This document shows positions 11,601 through 19,206 of a stretch of 64,000 nucleotides of DNA, in pieces. The notes under the pieces are model-generated. The model was not told the DNA's origin, did no database searches, and saw only the letters and a list, made by a program, of their open reading frames with translations. A program made the translations under genes and the position numbers. How positions within the stretch are numbered: position 1 is the first letter of the stretch; each line of letters begins with the position of its first letter. The stretch is from positions 1 through 64,000 of the forward strand of contig NZ_JAGETV010000003.1 of assembly GCF_017571465.1 (NCBI RefSeq), read 5' to 3'. This DNA is from Thiomicrorhabdus marina (lineage in GTDB: Bacteria; Pseudomonadota; Gammaproteobacteria; Thiomicrospirales; Thiomicrospiraceae).

Positions 11601-11811
11601 ATGCATAATCCAGTTCAAAATTAGGGAAAAACTGCACATTGAGCTTCATCAGAGCAACAATCCCAGCCAGAATCATCACAATCATCAACAGGTTTGGCGC
11701 CACCTTATGACGCGCAAAAACACCAATCATCCCATGCGATTTGAAACGTTTCTGCGGAATCTCATAATCGTGATCAGGGTCAGCTATAGTAGGACTTTTA
11801 TTGTCAGCCAT
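8638..11811 (-). CDS. RND efflux permease, AcrB/HAE1-like
   Basis: A 1057-residue inner-membrane proton-driven exporter of the resistance-nodulation-division superfamily. The sequence shows the first membrane helix near residues 35-55, a large periplasmic loop, and then helices including the GIIVDDAIVVGED motif with the twin aspartates of the proton relay. A second periplasmic loop and a C-terminal bundle with LFGFFGLSGIVVNDSI follow. A 1057-residue protein of this type could export drugs, solvents or lipophilic compounds, but the substrate cannot be read from sequence. Its start overlaps the stop of the adaptor gene by one base (TAATG), so the two are co-translated. No TolC partner is adjacent; the TolC-family gene at 54.1 kb belongs to a different operon. 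Confidence 0.93.
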   Translation of the reverse strand: MADNKSPTIADPDHDYEIPQKRFKSHGMIGVFARHKVAPNLLMIVMILAGIVALMKLNVQFFPNFELDYASVRVVWPGANAEDVEKSVTDPIERVLRNLDNLDEMTSTSSQSSSVVTLKFKQGTNMIEAIDQINQRVNELRNLPQDIQVPVIERVVRYEPVARLLVISENGSLDELRPLVRQFERELLDRGIDKINYTGLPTEEMAVEVSQQKLEQYNLSLETIGNQLSAMSRDYPAGTVGDDDSVRELRALQQKRDEMQFAQTPILNSASENITLGEIANIERRPQKNAPYIMVGGYPAIEMQLQRAESGDTLKSSKIMQNWLLETEPQLPQGVKFEVYDETWSLVNQRIMLLVNNGVGGLILVVLILYIFMHGRVAFWVAVGIPVSFMATLMILYLAGGSINMVSLFGLIMALGIIVDDAIVVGEDALAHHERGEPALQAAEGGAHRMLGPVTASSLTTVAAFLPLMMIGGEMGNILFAIPLVIIAVIFASLLESFTVLPGHLRHALHKVQPPEKGSVRYKLDGAIDHFRHHQFRSVVRWCLAHRSITISSAVAMMIFVIALLAGGRLGFVFFPSPESTKLSADARFVAGTPSEVSSRYVEHLYQALLETEQELEPGILKTAVVHYNKTSRQSGPNFSGINIQLEEPDQRETRNAEFIRVWHEKAGTVPGLDVLTIEAPRMGPPGSDVDIRLSGAEPQKLKQASIELQEVLNQINGVSAIRDDLPFGRDQLVYQLTPQGEALGFTYLSLGRQLSDAFSGRLVQIFTDSEDEVEVRLQYPRQQQATLASLNSMQVVAPSGERVPLSIVASWQTQRGFDIMRHVDGQLAVTVVGEVDKTVNNANLILQTLQQTTLPELQLKYGINYSLEGQNARQAETMGDMKIGLLIGLSMIYIVLAWVFGSYGWPLVVMMAIPFGLVGAIMGHWWMGIDMTILSLFGFFGLSGIVVNDSIILVSFYKQLREAGLSVQEALEEAAVQRVRAVLLTSLTTIAGLTPLLFETSLQAQFLIPMATAIAFGLMFSTLLILLVIPSMLSLYEQLLLKMQGQHHQMHQGSKS

Positions 11812-13043
11812 TACTCCACCTCAGCCACTTTCAAACCATTGATAGCATTTGGCAGATGAGTCACGAGCACTTTCATCCCGTTTTGTAATTGCGGCGCACT
11901 CACTAGCGCCTGCAATTTACCGTTATGCATGACTTCGCCTTGTAGAGAAACCTGCATCGACTGCAAGCGCTGATCCTCAATCACATAAATCCGGTTATTG
12001 CCGTAAACCGCACTATAAGGCACAGCAGCCACTTGTGATTGCACTCGGCCTTGCAGATAAATCTCCATCAATTCACCTGGACGCTTCTGATGCAACTCAT
12101 TCGGTACGGCAAAATAAGCATCCACCCCACTGGTTGTCGCCTGACCGGCCAAGCGCTTCATTGGCATACTGACTCTTTGCGCATTATCACTGTCAATATA
12201 GGCTTGTAGCGGCTGACCATTATCCAGAGCTTGTTGTGCCTGAGGCAGCGAATTAGCAGGCAACTTCGCTTTCAGCTCCAAGCTATCCAAGCTATAAAAA
12301 CTGACCATTACCGCACCGGTATTCACTCTATCGCCAACACTAACACCCACCGAAGAAATTCGTCCGGCAAACGGCGCTTTAACCACCGCTCGCTGTTGAT
12401 TTAATTTAGCCTGCTCAAGAGCCGTCAACGCTTTTTGCAAACGAGCCTGTAGCTGCGAAAGCTGGGCATCACTCTGCTTAACCGCTAAATCAGCACCAAC
12501 CACGACATACTCTTGACGCACCAAAGCCTCTTTAGCAGTATCCACCGCCGATTGCGAGGCAAGGTTTTTCTTTAATAGCGATTTCGCTCTTTGCAAAGCT
12601 TCTTGCTTCAAACCCAAAACTTTTTGTTCATGCTCAAGTCGCTGATGATTCGCTTCAATCGTCAACTTTTGTAGTTGCAACTGTGCTCGCGCATCGGCAA
12701 CATCAGCTTGCGCCTGTTGCAATAGAATCGAAACATCTTGATTCGATAACGCCACTAACAACTGGCCTTTTTTGATCTCATCCCCCGGTAAAACGGCTAC
12801 TTTTTCGACCACTGCAGAAATCGGCGCCGCCGCCTGCACCAAAGCATTTGATTCAACTTCTCCATACAGGGTTTGTACCGCGGAAATACTCTGTAATTGC
12901 ACCGTTAGAGCATCCACCGACCAGACCTTTTCACTCACTTGAACCGGTGGCTGTTGCGGCTTGGAATTTTTCATATACACAAAAGTGCCGATCGCGAGAC
13001 CGATAATCAATACCGGCACAAGTCGTTTCAGTAGCTTACTCAT
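11811..13043 (-). CDS. RND periplasmic adaptor (membrane fusion protein)
   Basis: A 410-residue adaptor of the AcrA/MexA (HlyD_D23) type that links the RND pump to an outer-membrane channel. A membrane anchor or signal helix spans about residues 8-24. A lipoyl/biotinyl half-motif follows (AAPISAVVEKVAVLPGDEIKKGQ). Next come a long alanine/glutamine-rich coiled hairpin (about 110-210), the second lipoyl half (VKAPFAGRISSVGVSVGDRV) and beta-barrel domains. There is no obvious lipobox cysteine, so it is probably anchored by its N-terminal helix. It is the first gene of the two-gene efflux operon. Confidence 0.92.
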   Translation of the reverse strand: MSKLLKRLVPVLIIGLAIGTFVYMKNSKPQQPPVQVSEKVWSVDALTVQLQSISAVQTLYGEVESNALVQAAAPISAVVEKVAVLPGDEIKKGQLLVALSNQDVSILLQQAQADVADARAQLQLQKLTIEANHQRLEHEQKVLGLKQEALQRAKSLLKKNLASQSAVDTAKEALVRQEYVVVGADLAVKQSDAQLSQLQARLQKALTALEQAKLNQQRAVVKAPFAGRISSVGVSVGDRVNTGAVMVSFYSLDSLELKAKLPANSLPQAQQALDNGQPLQAYIDSDNAQRVSMPMKRLAGQATTSGVDAYFAVPNELHQKRPGELMEIYLQGRVQSQVAAVPYSAVYGNNRIYVIEDQRLQSMQVSLQGEVMHNGKLQALVSAPQLQNGMKVLVTHLPNAINGLKVAEVE

Positions 13044-13369
13044 AGTTGCAAAATCTGCCTTTTCTCAACCCAACAATAGGGGCATATTCTTTGTTAGTTA
13101 AATTTAATCCCGCCATTCTACCGCACTCTTTTTTCCTTACCGTGACAAACAAAGTGCAAACAATATTGAGCTTGCTTGATATACCGATTTTTTACTTGCA
13201 TCATCCATAACGCTAGTACTGCAAAAAATCTACTATTTTGAAGCTTTCTGCCAAATAAACATTGTCATTGCATCGATATTAATATAATTTATTAGGACAT
13301 AAAAACCTAAATAATAACCATTACAATCATTGGCAAAACCAAATCGTTTTAAGTCTTTAGGAGAAACAC
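13044..13369. promoter_or_regulatory. Divergent intergenic region, efflux adaptor / haem protein
   Basis: A 326-base AT-rich region between divergently read genes, with no coding potential. A weak inverted repeat (TTAGG, nine bases, CCTAA at about 13292-13310) lies upstream of the haem-protein gene and could be an operator. I see no recognisable regulator box. Confidence 0.35.
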
Positions 13370-13933
13370 ATGAAAAAGTTCATTATTGCAGGGCTACTGA
13401 GTTCATTGGCATTCAGCACACAAGCTTCCGAAATCAGTGCCGATCAGCAAGAAGCACGTAGCATTGTTAAAGAATTCGGCGGCCAACTGGTTCCTGCACT
13501 GAAAGGCGCAATGAAATCCGGTGGTCCGGTTGCGGCTATCGATGTTTGCAACACCAAAGCACCGGCAATCGCTAAAGGACTGACCGAGAAGCACGCTCCT
13601 TGGAACGTAAATCGCGTTAGCCTTAAGCCTCGCGGAGCAACGGCAACACCAGATGCTTGGGAAACCGAAACCCTAAAATGGTTCGATGAGCAGATTGCCG
13701 CAGGCGCAGACCCGAAAAAATTAGAGAAATTCGAAATTGTCAAAGTTGATGGTAAGGAAACCACTCGTTATATGAAACCGGTAATGACCGGCGGACTATG
13801 TCTAACTTGTCACGGCACAGCAAAACAAATTCCGGAAGGCGTTAAAGCCAAACTAGCAGACCTTTATCCAAACGATAAAGCCATTGACTATAGCGAAGGC
13901 CAAGTTCGCGGCGCTTTCAGCTTTCAGAAGTAA
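13370..13933 (+). CDS. Periplasmic Tll0287-like (DUF3365) haem protein
   Basis: A 187-residue exported protein. Residues 1-19 form a signal peptide ending in TQA-SE. The rest matches the Tll0287-like domain, a PAS-like fold that binds haem c: conserved IDVCNTKAP near residue 60, RVSLKPRG near 82, and a CLTCHG haem-attachment motif near residue 142. The fold occurs alone and as a sensor module in kinases and cyclases; here it is alone, so a small redox or gas-binding cytochrome is likely. AGGAG lies upstream of the ATG. The gene appears monocistronic, with a hairpin 26 bases beyond its stop. Confidence 0.85.
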   Translation: MKKFIIAGLLSSLAFSTQASEISADQQEARSIVKEFGGQLVPALKGAMKSGGPVAAIDVCNTKAPAIAKGLTEKHAPWNVNRVSLKPRGATATPDAWETETLKWFDEQIAAGADPKKLEKFEIVKVDGKETTRYMKPVMTGGLCLTCHGTAKQIPEGVKAKLADLYPNDKAIDYSEGQVRGAFSFQK

Positions 13934-13958
13934 ATCAATAAGCTTTTGATAACTTTTC

Positions 13959-13979
13959 GGCAAGGCGGCAAGCCTTGCC
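13959..13979 (+). terminator. Hairpin after the haem-protein gene
   Basis: A perfect eight-base-pair GC-rich stem (13959-13966 with 13972-13979) with a five-base loop. No T-run follows, so termination would be weak or Rho-assisted. Confidence 0.45.
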
Positions 13980-14128
13980 ATAAACCTCTCGCAATTGACT
14001 CATTTTATTTCTTAATCTAACGCATCAAAGCACAACTTTTCCTTACAAAATTTAAAGTTTTTCTGTAGTCGACTTCACCAAATTGCTAAATTAATCCAAT
14101 TGAACTTTTATCTTTGGGAGAGGTTCGG

Positions 14129-14824
14129 ATGCAGATAGTGCAAGCAGAAAACCTAGTTAAATCCTACCAAGTCGGCGAGCAACAAGTCACCGCCATTGAG
14201 CAAGCCAATTTCACCATTAATCAAGGCGCTTTCGTCTCCTTTGTCGGTCCTTCGGGTAGCGGCAAAAGCACACTGCTGAATATGCTTGGCTGTCTAGATC
14301 AACCGAGCTCCGGTAGACTGCTCATTAACCAAACTGACACCAGTACCCTGAACCGAAGCCAAGCAGCGCAATTTCGCGGCGAACACATCGGCTTTATCTT
14401 TCAAGATTTCAATCTAATCCCTGTCCTGACAGTCGAAGAGAATATCGAATACCCATTACTAATGGTGCAAAACCGACCGCTAGCGGAACGCCGCGCCCGA
14501 GTTAATTCATTAATGGAAGCGGTCGGCATCAGTGAACAGGCCAAGAAATTTCCCAACCAACTTTCCGGCGGCCAGAAACAACGCGTCGCCATTGCTCGCG
14601 CACTCGCCTCGCAAGCAAAACTCGTACTTGCCGATGAACCAACCGCCAATCTCGACCACGCCACCGCCTTTCGGATTATCGACTTGATGAAACAGATGCG
14701 CGATGACTACGCCACCACCTTTATCTTCTCGACCCACGACAGCAAAATCATGAATGCCGCCGAAAGCCTATTTATTCTTGAAGACGGCAAAGTCAGCGAA
14801 CAGAAAAACGGAGACGCAAAATGA
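14129..14824 (+). CDS. ABC transporter ATP-binding protein, LolD/MacB type
   Basis: A 231-residue ATPase with Walker A GPSGSGKST, a Q-loop (FQDFNLIP), signature LSGGQKQRVA and Walker B LVLADEPT, then the H-loop in STHDSK. The GCLDQP stretch after Walker A and the short length place it with LolD, MacB and FtsE, which act with FtsX-fold permeases on envelope substrates. I chose ATG at 14129, eight bases after GGAG; the open frame begins at a TTG at 14114. It overlaps the permease gene by four bases (ATGA) and starts a four-gene operon. Confidence 0.93.
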   Translation: MQIVQAENLVKSYQVGEQQVTAIEQANFTINQGAFVSFVGPSGSGKSTLLNMLGCLDQPSSGRLLINQTDTSTLNRSQAAQFRGEHIGFIFQDFNLIPVLTVEENIEYPLLMVQNRPLAERRARVNSLMEAVGISEQAKKFPNQLSGGQKQRVAIARALASQAKLVLADEPTANLDHATAFRIIDLMKQMRDDYATTFIFSTHDSKIMNAAESLFILEDGKVSEQKNGDAK

Positions 14825-16062
14825 AAACCTTGAAAATTGCTCTTCGCAATCTACTGCGCTATCAACGTCGTACGCTCCTGACCACGCTACTCATTACACT
14901 TGGCGTGGTGGCCATGTTGTTATTCGTCAGTGCTGCCGGCTCCTTTAAAAGCATGATGGTCGGGCAAATTACCGATTCCATGCTCGGCCACCTGCAAATC
15001 CACAAAAAAGGTTATGTTTCCTCCATTGATAGCTTGCCGCTAACAATGAATATGAAAGCGAAAATGGTGGAGAAAGTCGAACAAGAACTCGAACAGATTG
15101 AATCCGTCAGTGCTTGGTCGCCACGCCTGAAATTCGGCGCCATGTTCAGTAATTTCAAAGAGACTACCAGTATTCGCCTGAACGGTATCCTACCGGATAA
15201 AGAAATCGCCGCTTGCCCCGATTTACCAAAACGTATTCTCGGCGATCAACCGGAAACTTTTTTACCGGAAGGCAGCATTATCCTGCCGGAATTGATTGCC
15301 AAAGGCTTAAAGGTCAAAGCTGGCGACAGTATTGTTTTGGTCGCCACTAATCGAGACGGTTCGGTCAATGGCATGAATTTCACGGTAAATGCCATTTTAG
15401 AAGGGCTTTCCGGCCCGGGTGGCCGCGATGGTTATATCCACCTGAAAGACGCTCAACAACTGTTGCGAACCGACTCCGGTGAAATCAGCGAAATCGCCTT
15501 ACGCCTCGACAATCCGGATAAAGAGAAAGCGGTCTTACAACAGCTACAAAAAACATTAGGGAAGATGCAAAACCAACAAGGTAAACCGGCGTTTGAAATC
15601 CATAGCTGGGAGAAACTGTCGCCGTTTGCCAATATCGCCAATATGATTGATTTAATGACGCTGTTTATCAAAATCATGCTAGCAGCAATTGTCTTGATTA
15701 GCGTCATGAACGTTATGGTGATGGCGGTCTACGAAAGGGTTCGTGAAATCGGCACCCTTGCCGCTATGGGTACGCAACCACGCACGATTCTCGGCCTGTT
15801 TATTACTGAAGGCTTTCTGCTCGGCGTGCTCGGTTCGATTATCGGCGTAGCAATTAGTCTATTACTGACTGTGATTCTGCAATATGCCGAAATTACATTT
15901 AATTTCGGACGCCAGAGCGGTTTAGTACTTGAACCGCATTTGCAATTGGCTGATGTCTTATTTGCCAGCGCAATTGTTATTATGGCTGCCGTATTGGCTA
16001 GTCTGCAACCGGCTTGGAAAGCGGCACAACTTAATCCGGTCGATGCCCTGCGAGCGAACTAG
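14821..16062 (+). CDS. ABC permease, FtsX/LolC-E/MacB fold
   Basis: A 413-residue permease with the MacB-type order. It has one N-terminal helix (about 20-40, VVAMLLFVSAAGSF), a periplasmic domain of about 230 residues, then three helices (about 275-300, 325-350 and 375-400). It ends in the typical PVDALR motif. Proteins of this fold are mechanotransmitters or lipoprotein releasers rather than channels. Together with the LolA-like and barrel proteins encoded next, it suggests moving a lipid or lipoprotein from inner to outer membrane. It could be a LolCE relative, but it lies apart from a lolCDE operon. Confidence 0.9.
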   Translation: MKTLKIALRNLLRYQRRTLLTTLLITLGVVAMLLFVSAAGSFKSMMVGQITDSMLGHLQIHKKGYVSSIDSLPLTMNMKAKMVEKVEQELEQIESVSAWSPRLKFGAMFSNFKETTSIRLNGILPDKEIAACPDLPKRILGDQPETFLPEGSIILPELIAKGLKVKAGDSIVLVATNRDGSVNGMNFTVNAILEGLSGPGGRDGYIHLKDAQQLLRTDSGEISEIALRLDNPDKEKAVLQQLQKTLGKMQNQQGKPAFEIHSWEKLSPFANIANMIDLMTLFIKIMLAAIVLISVMNVMVMAVYERVREIGTLAAMGTQPRTILGLFITEGFLLGVLGSIIGVAISLLLTVILQYAEITFNFGRQSGLVLEPHLQLADVLFASAIVIMAAVLASLQPAWKAAQLNPVDALRAN

Positions 16063-16074
16063 AAAGGAAACCGT

Positions 16075-16815
16075 ATGCTATTCACCCGACGTTTTATTGT
16101 CCTAATCTTGTTTGCATTGAGCTATAACGCTATTGCTAATGAACAAGCGAATCAATTGCTGCAAGAAGTTGATCGCAATCTGCAACCGCAGAGCTATGAG
16201 ATGTATCGCAAGCTGATTAATATCGAACCGGACGGCACCGAAAAATCGTTTGTGCTCTACACCCTGAAGAAAGGCAAAGACAAAATGCTGGCGCTGTTTC
16301 TCGACCCGGCCAGCGAACGCGGTCGTTCCAGTTTGCGTCTTGGCGAGAATATGTGGCTGTATATCCCGAATGTCGGCAAACCGCTGCGCATTACCAGCCT
16401 GCAATCCGTGGTTGGCGGCGTCTTCAATAACTCCGATATTATGCAGCTCGACTACAGCGTTGAATACGATGCACAAAGTCTGCAAGAAGACAACGAACAG
16501 CTTCTGCTTGATTTAAAAGCGAAAAGCCGCAGCGTCGCTTATGACCGATTAAAAATGTGGGTCGATAAAACTTATAAAGTACCAATGAAAATCGAGGCCT
16601 ACTCTGCCAGTGGCATGCTAATAAAAACCCTGCACTACAGTAAAATCAAAGACTTCGGTAATGGCTACCAGCGTCCGGCAATCCTGCAAACCGATAGCCC
16701 GCTATATCAAGGCTATAAATCAGTGATGTTATTCGACGGGATCAAACCTCGTGAACTACAGGAGCAAGTCTTCAGCCTTGACTATATGGACAAGGTCGGC
16801 GAGTTACGCGAATGA
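16075..16815 (+). CDS. Outer-membrane lipoprotein-sorting (LolA-like) periplasmic protein
   Basis: A 246-residue exported protein with a signal peptide (about 1-21, ending AIA-NE). The body shows features of the LolA-like family that accompanies RND or ABC exporters (PF17131 type): GRSSLRLGENMWLYIPNVGKPLRI near residue 85, then a run of beta strands. Proteins of this family bind lipid acyl chains or lipoproteins in the periplasm. It starts 12 bases after the permease gene, with AAAGGAAA as ribosome site, and its stop overlaps the next start (ATGA). Confidence 0.82.
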   Translation: MLFTRRFIVLILFALSYNAIANEQANQLLQEVDRNLQPQSYEMYRKLINIEPDGTEKSFVLYTLKKGKDKMLALFLDPASERGRSSLRLGENMWLYIPNVGKPLRITSLQSVVGGVFNNSDIMQLDYSVEYDAQSLQEDNEQLLLDLKAKSRSVAYDRLKMWVDKTYKVPMKIEAYSASGMLIKTLHYSKIKDFGNGYQRPAILQTDSPLYQGYKSVMLFDGIKPRELQEQVFSLDYMDKVGELRE

Positions 16816-18101
16816 AACCCAGCACTTTGGTCAAACAATTCATCTTAATGAGCTTTTTCGGATCAAGCATATCTGCACATGCCGATAGCAATGATTTTAG
16901 TTTTGACTTAAGTGCTTATCAGAAAAAACCTTATGAAATTTCCGGCCACTTTGATCTGCAAGCGAGTGTTAGCCGCATTGACCAAAACAGTGCCGCCAGC
17001 GTTTTAACCTACGGCTCAAATCCTCCTAAATCACTGAGCCAATACTACAGCGAGCTAGAATTTAGTGGTTTATATCGCGCAGGCGACAGTACCTTAAATT
17101 GGCAAACATTGGCACAACTTGAAAACAGCAACCTCCCCAACTTAGAAACTAAATCAAAAATCACTTTCCAGCAGCTTTATGCACACTTCTCGGTCAGCCA
17201 AAAATGGCAAATCGACCTTGGTAAAAAAACAGTCAAATGGGGCAAAAGCTATGCTTGGAATCCAGTCGGTTTTATCGAATATACTAAGAACCCGGAAGAT
17301 CCAGAATTAAGCCGCGAAGGGTTTGTGATGACTGCGTTGAATTATCAGCAAGGCTCCATCGGCGCATGGAAAAACCTTAGCCACAGTCTATACCTATTAC
17401 CGCGCAACCGGGACATTAACAGTGAATTAAATGCCGACAGCGGTATGACCATTGCTTTCAAAAGCAGTTTACTAATTGAACAGACTGATTTGGACTTCTA
17501 CCTACGTTACGATTCCGCATCGAATGCATCAAGCCAACAAGCGTTCGGTTTTAGCTTTGCCAGCAACCTCTCCTCGAACCTTGAGATACACGGTGATTTT
17601 GCTTATCTAAAGAACGCCGACAGCTGGCAATGGAACAGCAATCAGCTGTCGCCACAAACGCAAAATCTTTGGCAACAAGTAATTGGCCTACGCTATCTCG
17701 ATCAACACGATATTACTTGGATTCTCGAATGGCTACATCAACCGCAAGCTCTGGCAAGTAGCGACCTACACGAATTCAATCAACAAATATTAGAATCAAC
17801 CATTCCGCAAACGCAATTTGCCAAAACCATTTTCAATCAACCGACTGCATTGCAAAATCAGTTCTATCTAAAAGCGAGTCAAAAAGATTGGCTCGGTATT
17901 GTCTATCTAAACGCGTCTCTGTCGTTGCTCTTTAACCCTTCAGACAAGAGTTTCGCACTCACTCCAGAATGGATTTACCAGCCTGCCAAAAATCACGAAC
18001 TGCGTTTAAGAACCAGTTGGCTGCAAGGGCAGCAATTTACTCAATATGGTGAAAAACTCGCCGATTACAAACTCGACATTCGCTGGCGTTATTACTACTA
18101 G
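16812..18101 (+). CDS. Predicted outer-membrane beta-barrel protein, last gene of the ABC/LolA-like operon
   Basis: A 429-residue protein with a signal peptide (about 1-24, ending AHA-DS) and alternating polar/aromatic strands typical of a barrel. It ends in RWRYYY, an aromatic C-terminus as used for BAM insertion. I do not recognise the family with confidence; it resembles DUF1302-like or uncharacterised barrels found beside ABC or RND lipid exporters. Its start overlaps the LolA-like gene by four bases, so it is translationally coupled. The stop codon TAG coincides with the first bases of a repeat end resembling an IS5-type terminus (18101-18117). Confidence 0.75.
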   Translation: MKPSTLVKQFILMSFFGSSISAHADSNDFSFDLSAYQKKPYEISGHFDLQASVSRIDQNSAASVLTYGSNPPKSLSQYYSELEFSGLYRAGDSTLNWQTLAQLENSNLPNLETKSKITFQQLYAHFSVSQKWQIDLGKKTVKWGKSYAWNPVGFIEYTKNPEDPELSREGFVMTALNYQQGSIGAWKNLSHSLYLLPRNRDINSELNADSGMTIAFKSSLLIEQTDLDFYLRYDSASNASSQQAFGFSFASNLSSNLEIHGDFAYLKNADSWQWNSNQLSPQTQNLWQQVIGLRYLDQHDITWILEWLHQPQALASSDLHEFNQQILESTIPQTQFAKTIFNQPTALQNQFYLKASQKDWLGIVYLNASLSLLFNPSDKSFALTPEWIYQPAKNHELRLRTSWLQGQQFTQYGEKLADYKLDIRWRYYY

Positions 18102-18117
18102 GAAACGCAGAACAAGC
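18101..18117 (+). repeat. Solo end of the IS5-like inverted-repeat family
   Basis: GGAAACGCAGAACAAG matches the left terminus of the elements at 36830-36951 and 55645-55943. No second end is visible nearby. Its first G is the last base of the upstream gene's TAG stop codon. Confidence 0.5.
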
Positions 18118-18165
18118 TCTCACCAGTCGTTCTACAGCTAAAAGCTAATTTTCTACGCTTTTTAT

Positions 18166-18193
18166 TTGCATTCTTTTAACTTCAGGATAAAAT
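18166..18193 (+). promoter_or_regulatory. Sigma-70-like promoter before the small barrel gene
   Basis: TTGCAT at 18166-18171 and TAAAAT at 18188-18193 are separated by 16 bases, about 37 bases before the ATG. The spacing and position are plausible, but this is by eye only. Confidence 0.4.
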
Positions 18194-18229
18194 GTTAATT
18201 ATTCACATTTTTAAACAGAGAGAAAATCA

Positions 18230-18772
18230 ATGCCTCTACAAAAGATCATCATCGCCACTTTGGCATTCGCCGCGCTAACCGTACCGGTCAAAGTATTTGC
18301 GCAATCTCTGCCGGCACTGTACTGGAATCTAGGTTACGGCAATATCGAAACCAAAAATCCAAAACTGAATCTAGATATTGTGACCGCCACTTTTGGCGCC
18401 GATCTTTCTAAGTATCTAGCAATTGAAGGCTATCTCGGCACCGGCATCGGTACTGCAAAATACAATACCGGAAGCACCACACTCGAAGCGAATATCAACT
18501 CGATCTACGGTATTAACTTAAAACCGAAATACGCTGTCACAAAGAATCTAACCTTATTCGCGAATGCAGGTTATCGCCGAGCGGAAGAAGATTTGAAAGA
18601 TACCGCTAGCGCGGCTAAAGCAACGATTACTAGCGATGGTTGGCTGGTAGGTTTAGGCGGCGAGTACAAGGTAACCGAAAGTTTCTATGTAAACACGTCT
18701 TATAACCTGATGGAAACGAATGATAACGATAACGCCAACCTTTTCACCGTCGGCTTCGGCCAACAATTTTAG
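18230..18772 (+). CDS. Small outer-membrane beta-barrel protein (OmpA/opacity-like)
   Basis: A 180-residue exported protein with a signal peptide (about 1-24, ending VFA-QS) and eight likely beta strands rich in aromatic and glycine residues, ending TVGFGQQF with the C-terminal Phe of barrels. It matches the general look of the OmpA-like transmembrane or opacity-porin family (PF13505 type). The function is unknown. It has its own promoter-like sequence and terminator, so it is probably monocistronic. Confidence 0.8.
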   Translation: MPLQKIIIATLAFAALTVPVKVFAQSLPALYWNLGYGNIETKNPKLNLDIVTATFGADLSKYLAIEGYLGTGIGTAKYNTGSTTLEANINSIYGINLKPKYAVTKNLTLFANAGYRRAEEDLKDTASAAKATITSDGWLVGLGGEYKVTESFYVNTSYNLMETNDNDNANLFTVGFGQQF

Positions 18773-18844
18773 AGGCGGTGGCAGAACCTAATTATTAATT
18801 TGCAACAGACCCTAACCCTTCTCTTCATTTAGTTGTCTCTTTTA

Positions 18845-18885
18845 GCCGGCCATTCTACATCTCTCAATGTCCGGCACTTTTTGAA
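18845..18885 (+). terminator. Terminator after the small barrel gene
   Basis: A ten-base-pair stem with one mismatch (18845-18854 with 18867-18876; GCCGG core) is followed by ACTTTTTG. It reaches a few bases into the 3' end of the opposing SMR gene. Confidence 0.75.
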
Positions 18886-19196
18886 AAAAGGTTAATCACC
18901 AACACCCCAAGCAAGATCAATACAATTCCCAAAACGGCTGGCCAATCCAGTTTTTGGTCATACATAAACCACGCAATCACCGAAATAAAGACAATCCCCA
19001 AGCCTGCCCACACCGCATAGGCAATGCCGATAGGAATCTGTTTTAAACTCAACGCCAGAAAATAAAATGCCACAGCATAACCAGTGACCACAATAAGCGT
19101 CGGAATTAAACGCGTAAAACCTTCACTTGCTTTTAAGGCTGAGGTGGCAATCACTTCGGCAATGGTGGCGATGAGAAGAAAAACCCAAAATTTCAC
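18864..19196 (-). CDS. SMR multidrug transporter, EmrE/QacE-like
   Basis: A 110-residue four-helix exporter that works as a dimer, exchanging protons for cationic drugs or similar compounds. The key residues of EmrE are at the same numbers: Glu14 (proton and substrate site), Tyr60 and Trp63 in GIAYAVWAG. The C-terminal LGVVLINL-type helix is present. It lies ten bases after the antiporter gene on the same strand and may be co-transcribed with it. Guanidinium exporters (Gdx) are a possible alternative, but GIAYAVWAG favours the drug-exporting branch. Confidence 0.88.
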   Translation of the reverse strand: MKFWVFLLIATIAEVIATSALKASEGFTRLIPTLIVVTGYAVAFYFLALSLKQIPIGIAYAVWAGLGIVFISVIAWFMYDQKLDWPAVLGIVLILLGVLVINLFSKSAGH

Positions 19197-19206
19197 TTAT
19201 TATTTC

